Source of the DNA: Lachnospiraceae bacterium
GTDB taxonomy: Bacteria; Bacillota_A; Clostridia; Lachnospirales; Lachnospiraceae
Direction of reading: 5' to 3'
NCBI GenBank assembly: GCA_031262285.1
Contig: JAISHZ010000305.1
Span: 1 to 7,953 of the forward strand
DNA length: 7,953 nucleotides
A model generated the notes under the pieces. It was not told the origin of the DNA, ran no database searches, and saw nothing but the letters and a program-made list of their open reading frames with translations. Below are positions 6,890 through 7,953 of this stretch, piece by piece; within the stretch, counting starts at the first letter, position 1, and each line of letters starts with the position of its first letter. The position numbers were made by a program, and so were the translations under genes.

Positions 6890-7934
6890 AGGTAAAGTGA
6901 AGAAAGACACACCCAAGATCAAAGCCGGGCGACTGGCTAGGAGAGAGGCGATTGCCGGGTTATTGTTCGTCAGCCCATGGATCGCCGGTGCCATCATATT
7001 CTTGTTTTATACGATGGGTACCTCGTTTTACTACGCACTCAACAACATCCGCATTACCCCAAGGGGGAAAAGTTTTACCTTCTTGGGAACGGGAAATTTT
7101 ACGCAGATCTTACTCTCCGACGCAGATTTCCCGACGCAATTGATTGATTATGTCGTATCCACCTTGATCTCTGTCCCTGTGATCGTGGTCTTTGCGCTGA
7201 TCATCGCCATGCTGCTAAACGGTAAGATCCGGATGAGAGGGTTCTTTCGATTGATCTTCTTCCTCCCTGTGATCGTCGTGAGCGGTCCCGTGATGGGGAT
7301 GCTCTCCGAGCAGGGTGCGGCGACGATCTCTACGATAGATACACAAGCGATCGTGCGTGCGATGGAAGGGGTGTTGCCCTCCTATATTTCGGATTCTATC
7401 GCACAGCTCTTTGAGAGTATGATTACGATTTTGTGGTATTCGGGCGTACAGATCTTGATCTTCCTCTCTGCCCTCCAAAAAATCGACGCATCGATGTATG
7501 AAGCGGCGCAGATCGACGGAGGTTCCGGTTGGGAATGCTTTTGGAAGATTACCCTACCAACCATTAAGCCTATGATTTTGCTCAACGTGGTGTACACTGT
7601 GGTATTTATCTCCGGAAATGACCAAAATTCCATCATCACGCTGATTCAAAATTCAATGTTCTCGGGAACATCGGAAAAAGGATATGGGTACGCGTCGGCG
7701 ATGGCATGGTTGTATTCGTTGGTGGTGGTTTTGATCGTAGTGTTCTTTGCGGTATTGCTGATGACGCGCAAGGATGCTTATCAAAAGCAAGTCAAAAGAG
7801 TGAAAAGAGCGATGAAGAAAGAAGTACGCTCCGTACGAAAAATAGAAAGGAGGGGAAACCACAATGTCAAGAAACTTGAAAAAGCACGCAAAAAGCGCAA
7901 ATATGCAACCTATGACGGCTCAGACGAACTTTAA
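6882..7934 (+). CDS. Second carbohydrate ABC transporter permease, MalF/UgpA type, with long basic C-terminal tail
   Basis: 350 residues from ATG 6882, overlapping the DUF5696 gene by 8 bases. It is an inner-membrane channel subunit of a second importer. A basic N-terminus is followed by the first membrane segment (25-50, LLFVSPWIAGAIIFLFY), then segments near 88-112, 121-141, 178-197, 228-246 and 272-294. The EAA loop is at 207-229 (EAAQIDGG at 207-214, then ITLPTIKP). Between the third and fourth segments is a loop of about 36 residues (142-177), much longer than in the permease at 756, so the two are relatives but not a recent duplication. After the last helix comes a tail of about 52 residues (299-350) with about 20 Lys/Arg, unlike the short ends usual in this family. 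The last 23 residues are encoded where the next gene has already begun. The tail is probably cytoplasmic; its role is unknown. Confidence 0.93.
   Translation: MSKGKVKKDTPKIKAGRLARREAIAGLLFVSPWIAGAIIFLFYTMGTSFYYALNNIRITPRGKSFTFLGTGNFTQILLSDADFPTQLIDYVVSTLISVPVIVVFALIIAMLLNGKIRMRGFFRLIFFLPVIVVSGPVMGMLSEQGAATISTIDTQAIVRAMEGVLPSYISDSIAQLFESMITILWYSGVQILIFLSALQKIDASMYEAAQIDGGSGWECFWKITLPTIKPMILLNVVYTVVFISGNDQNSIITLIQNSMFSGTSEKGYGYASAMAWLYSLVVVLIVVFFAVLLMTRKDAYQKQVKRVKRAMKKEVRSVRKIERRGNHNVKKLEKARKKRKYATYDGSDEL
7846..7853 (+). promoter_or_regulatory. Strong ribosome binding site inside the second permease gene
   Basis: AAAGGAGG, close to a perfect Shine-Dalgarno sequence, lies 10 bases before ATG 7864 in the +1 frame relative to the permease. 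It is the main evidence that a new gene begins at 7864, well before the permease stop at 7932-7934. Confidence 0.8.
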
Positions 7935-7953
7935 GAAACTTCCCGGTCACGGT
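7864..7953 (+). CDS. Start of a further gene, probably the partner MalG/UgpE-type permease (3' end outside window)
   Basis: The ATG at 7864 opens a frame that stays open for all 30 visible codons to the window edge. It begins MSRNLKKHAKSANMQPM and is rich in Lys and Gln/Asn, with no membrane segment yet. The sequence is too short to identify by itself. The assignment as a MalG-type permease rests on position: MalF-type genes are normally followed by their MalG partner, and these often start with a polar, basic cytoplasmic N-terminus. Translation starts in the +1 frame relative to the upstream permease and overlaps it by 71 bases. In-frame ATGs at 7903 and 7912 are alternatives that would shorten the overlap, but neither has as good a ribosome site as 7864. 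Confidence 0.65.
   Translation, partial: MSRNLKKHAKSANMQPMTAQTNFKKLPGHG

Noticed and set aside
6614..6997. 127-codon minus-strand open frame across the DUF5696/permease junction
   Set aside because: It is antisense to two supported genes, has no convincing ribosome site and no recognisable domain.
1..7953. CRISPR arrays, tRNA or rRNA genes, insertion sequences, attachment sites
   Set aside because: No regularly spaced direct repeats, RNA-gene motifs, terminal inverted repeats or transposase/integrase-like proteins were seen. The window is almost entirely coding on one strand.

Overview
The window reads as one continuous plus-strand operon from a low-to-mid GC, Gram-positive-type bacterium (Bacillota; Paenibacillaceae or Clostridia are my best guesses). 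The basis is strong GGAGG-like ribosome sites before nearly every gene, very tight gene spacing, cleavable signal peptides suited to a single-membrane cell, and gene families (long sugar-binding proteins, DUF5696, NHL/YIP1 proteins) that I associate with Bacillota carbohydrate loci. The species cannot be named from this sequence.

Layout: (1) 2-751, the C-terminal part of an extracellular sugar-binding protein whose start lies upstream; (2) 756-1667, a MalF/UgpA-type permease; (3) 1689-2558, a MalG/UgpE-type permease; (4) 2572-4647, a secreted and membrane-anchored protein joining an NHL-type beta-propeller, two TPRs and a Yip1-like membrane domain; (5) 4637-6889, a large secreted DUF5696-type protein with glycosidase-like architecture; (6) 6882-7934, a second, divergent MalF-type permease with a long basic tail; (7) 7864 to the window end, the start of a further gene, probably the partner MalG-type permease. 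The largest intergenic gap is 21 bases, the last three junctions overlap (11, 8 and 71 bases), and I see no internal promoter or terminator. No stretch over 300 bases lacks a gene.

Working model (inference): two carbohydrate ABC importers flank a pair of exported proteins. The DUF5696 protein would act on or bind a glycan outside the cell. The NHL-TPR-Yip1 protein would sit in the membrane with its propeller and TPRs outside, as a scaffold, sensor or partner for the transporters or the DUF5696 protein. No ABC ATPase is encoded here, so a shared MsmK/UgpC-type ATPase elsewhere would be needed. The least understood parts are the NHL-TPR-Yip1 fusion, the uncharacterised DUF5696 protein, and the long overlap between the second permease and the next gene.
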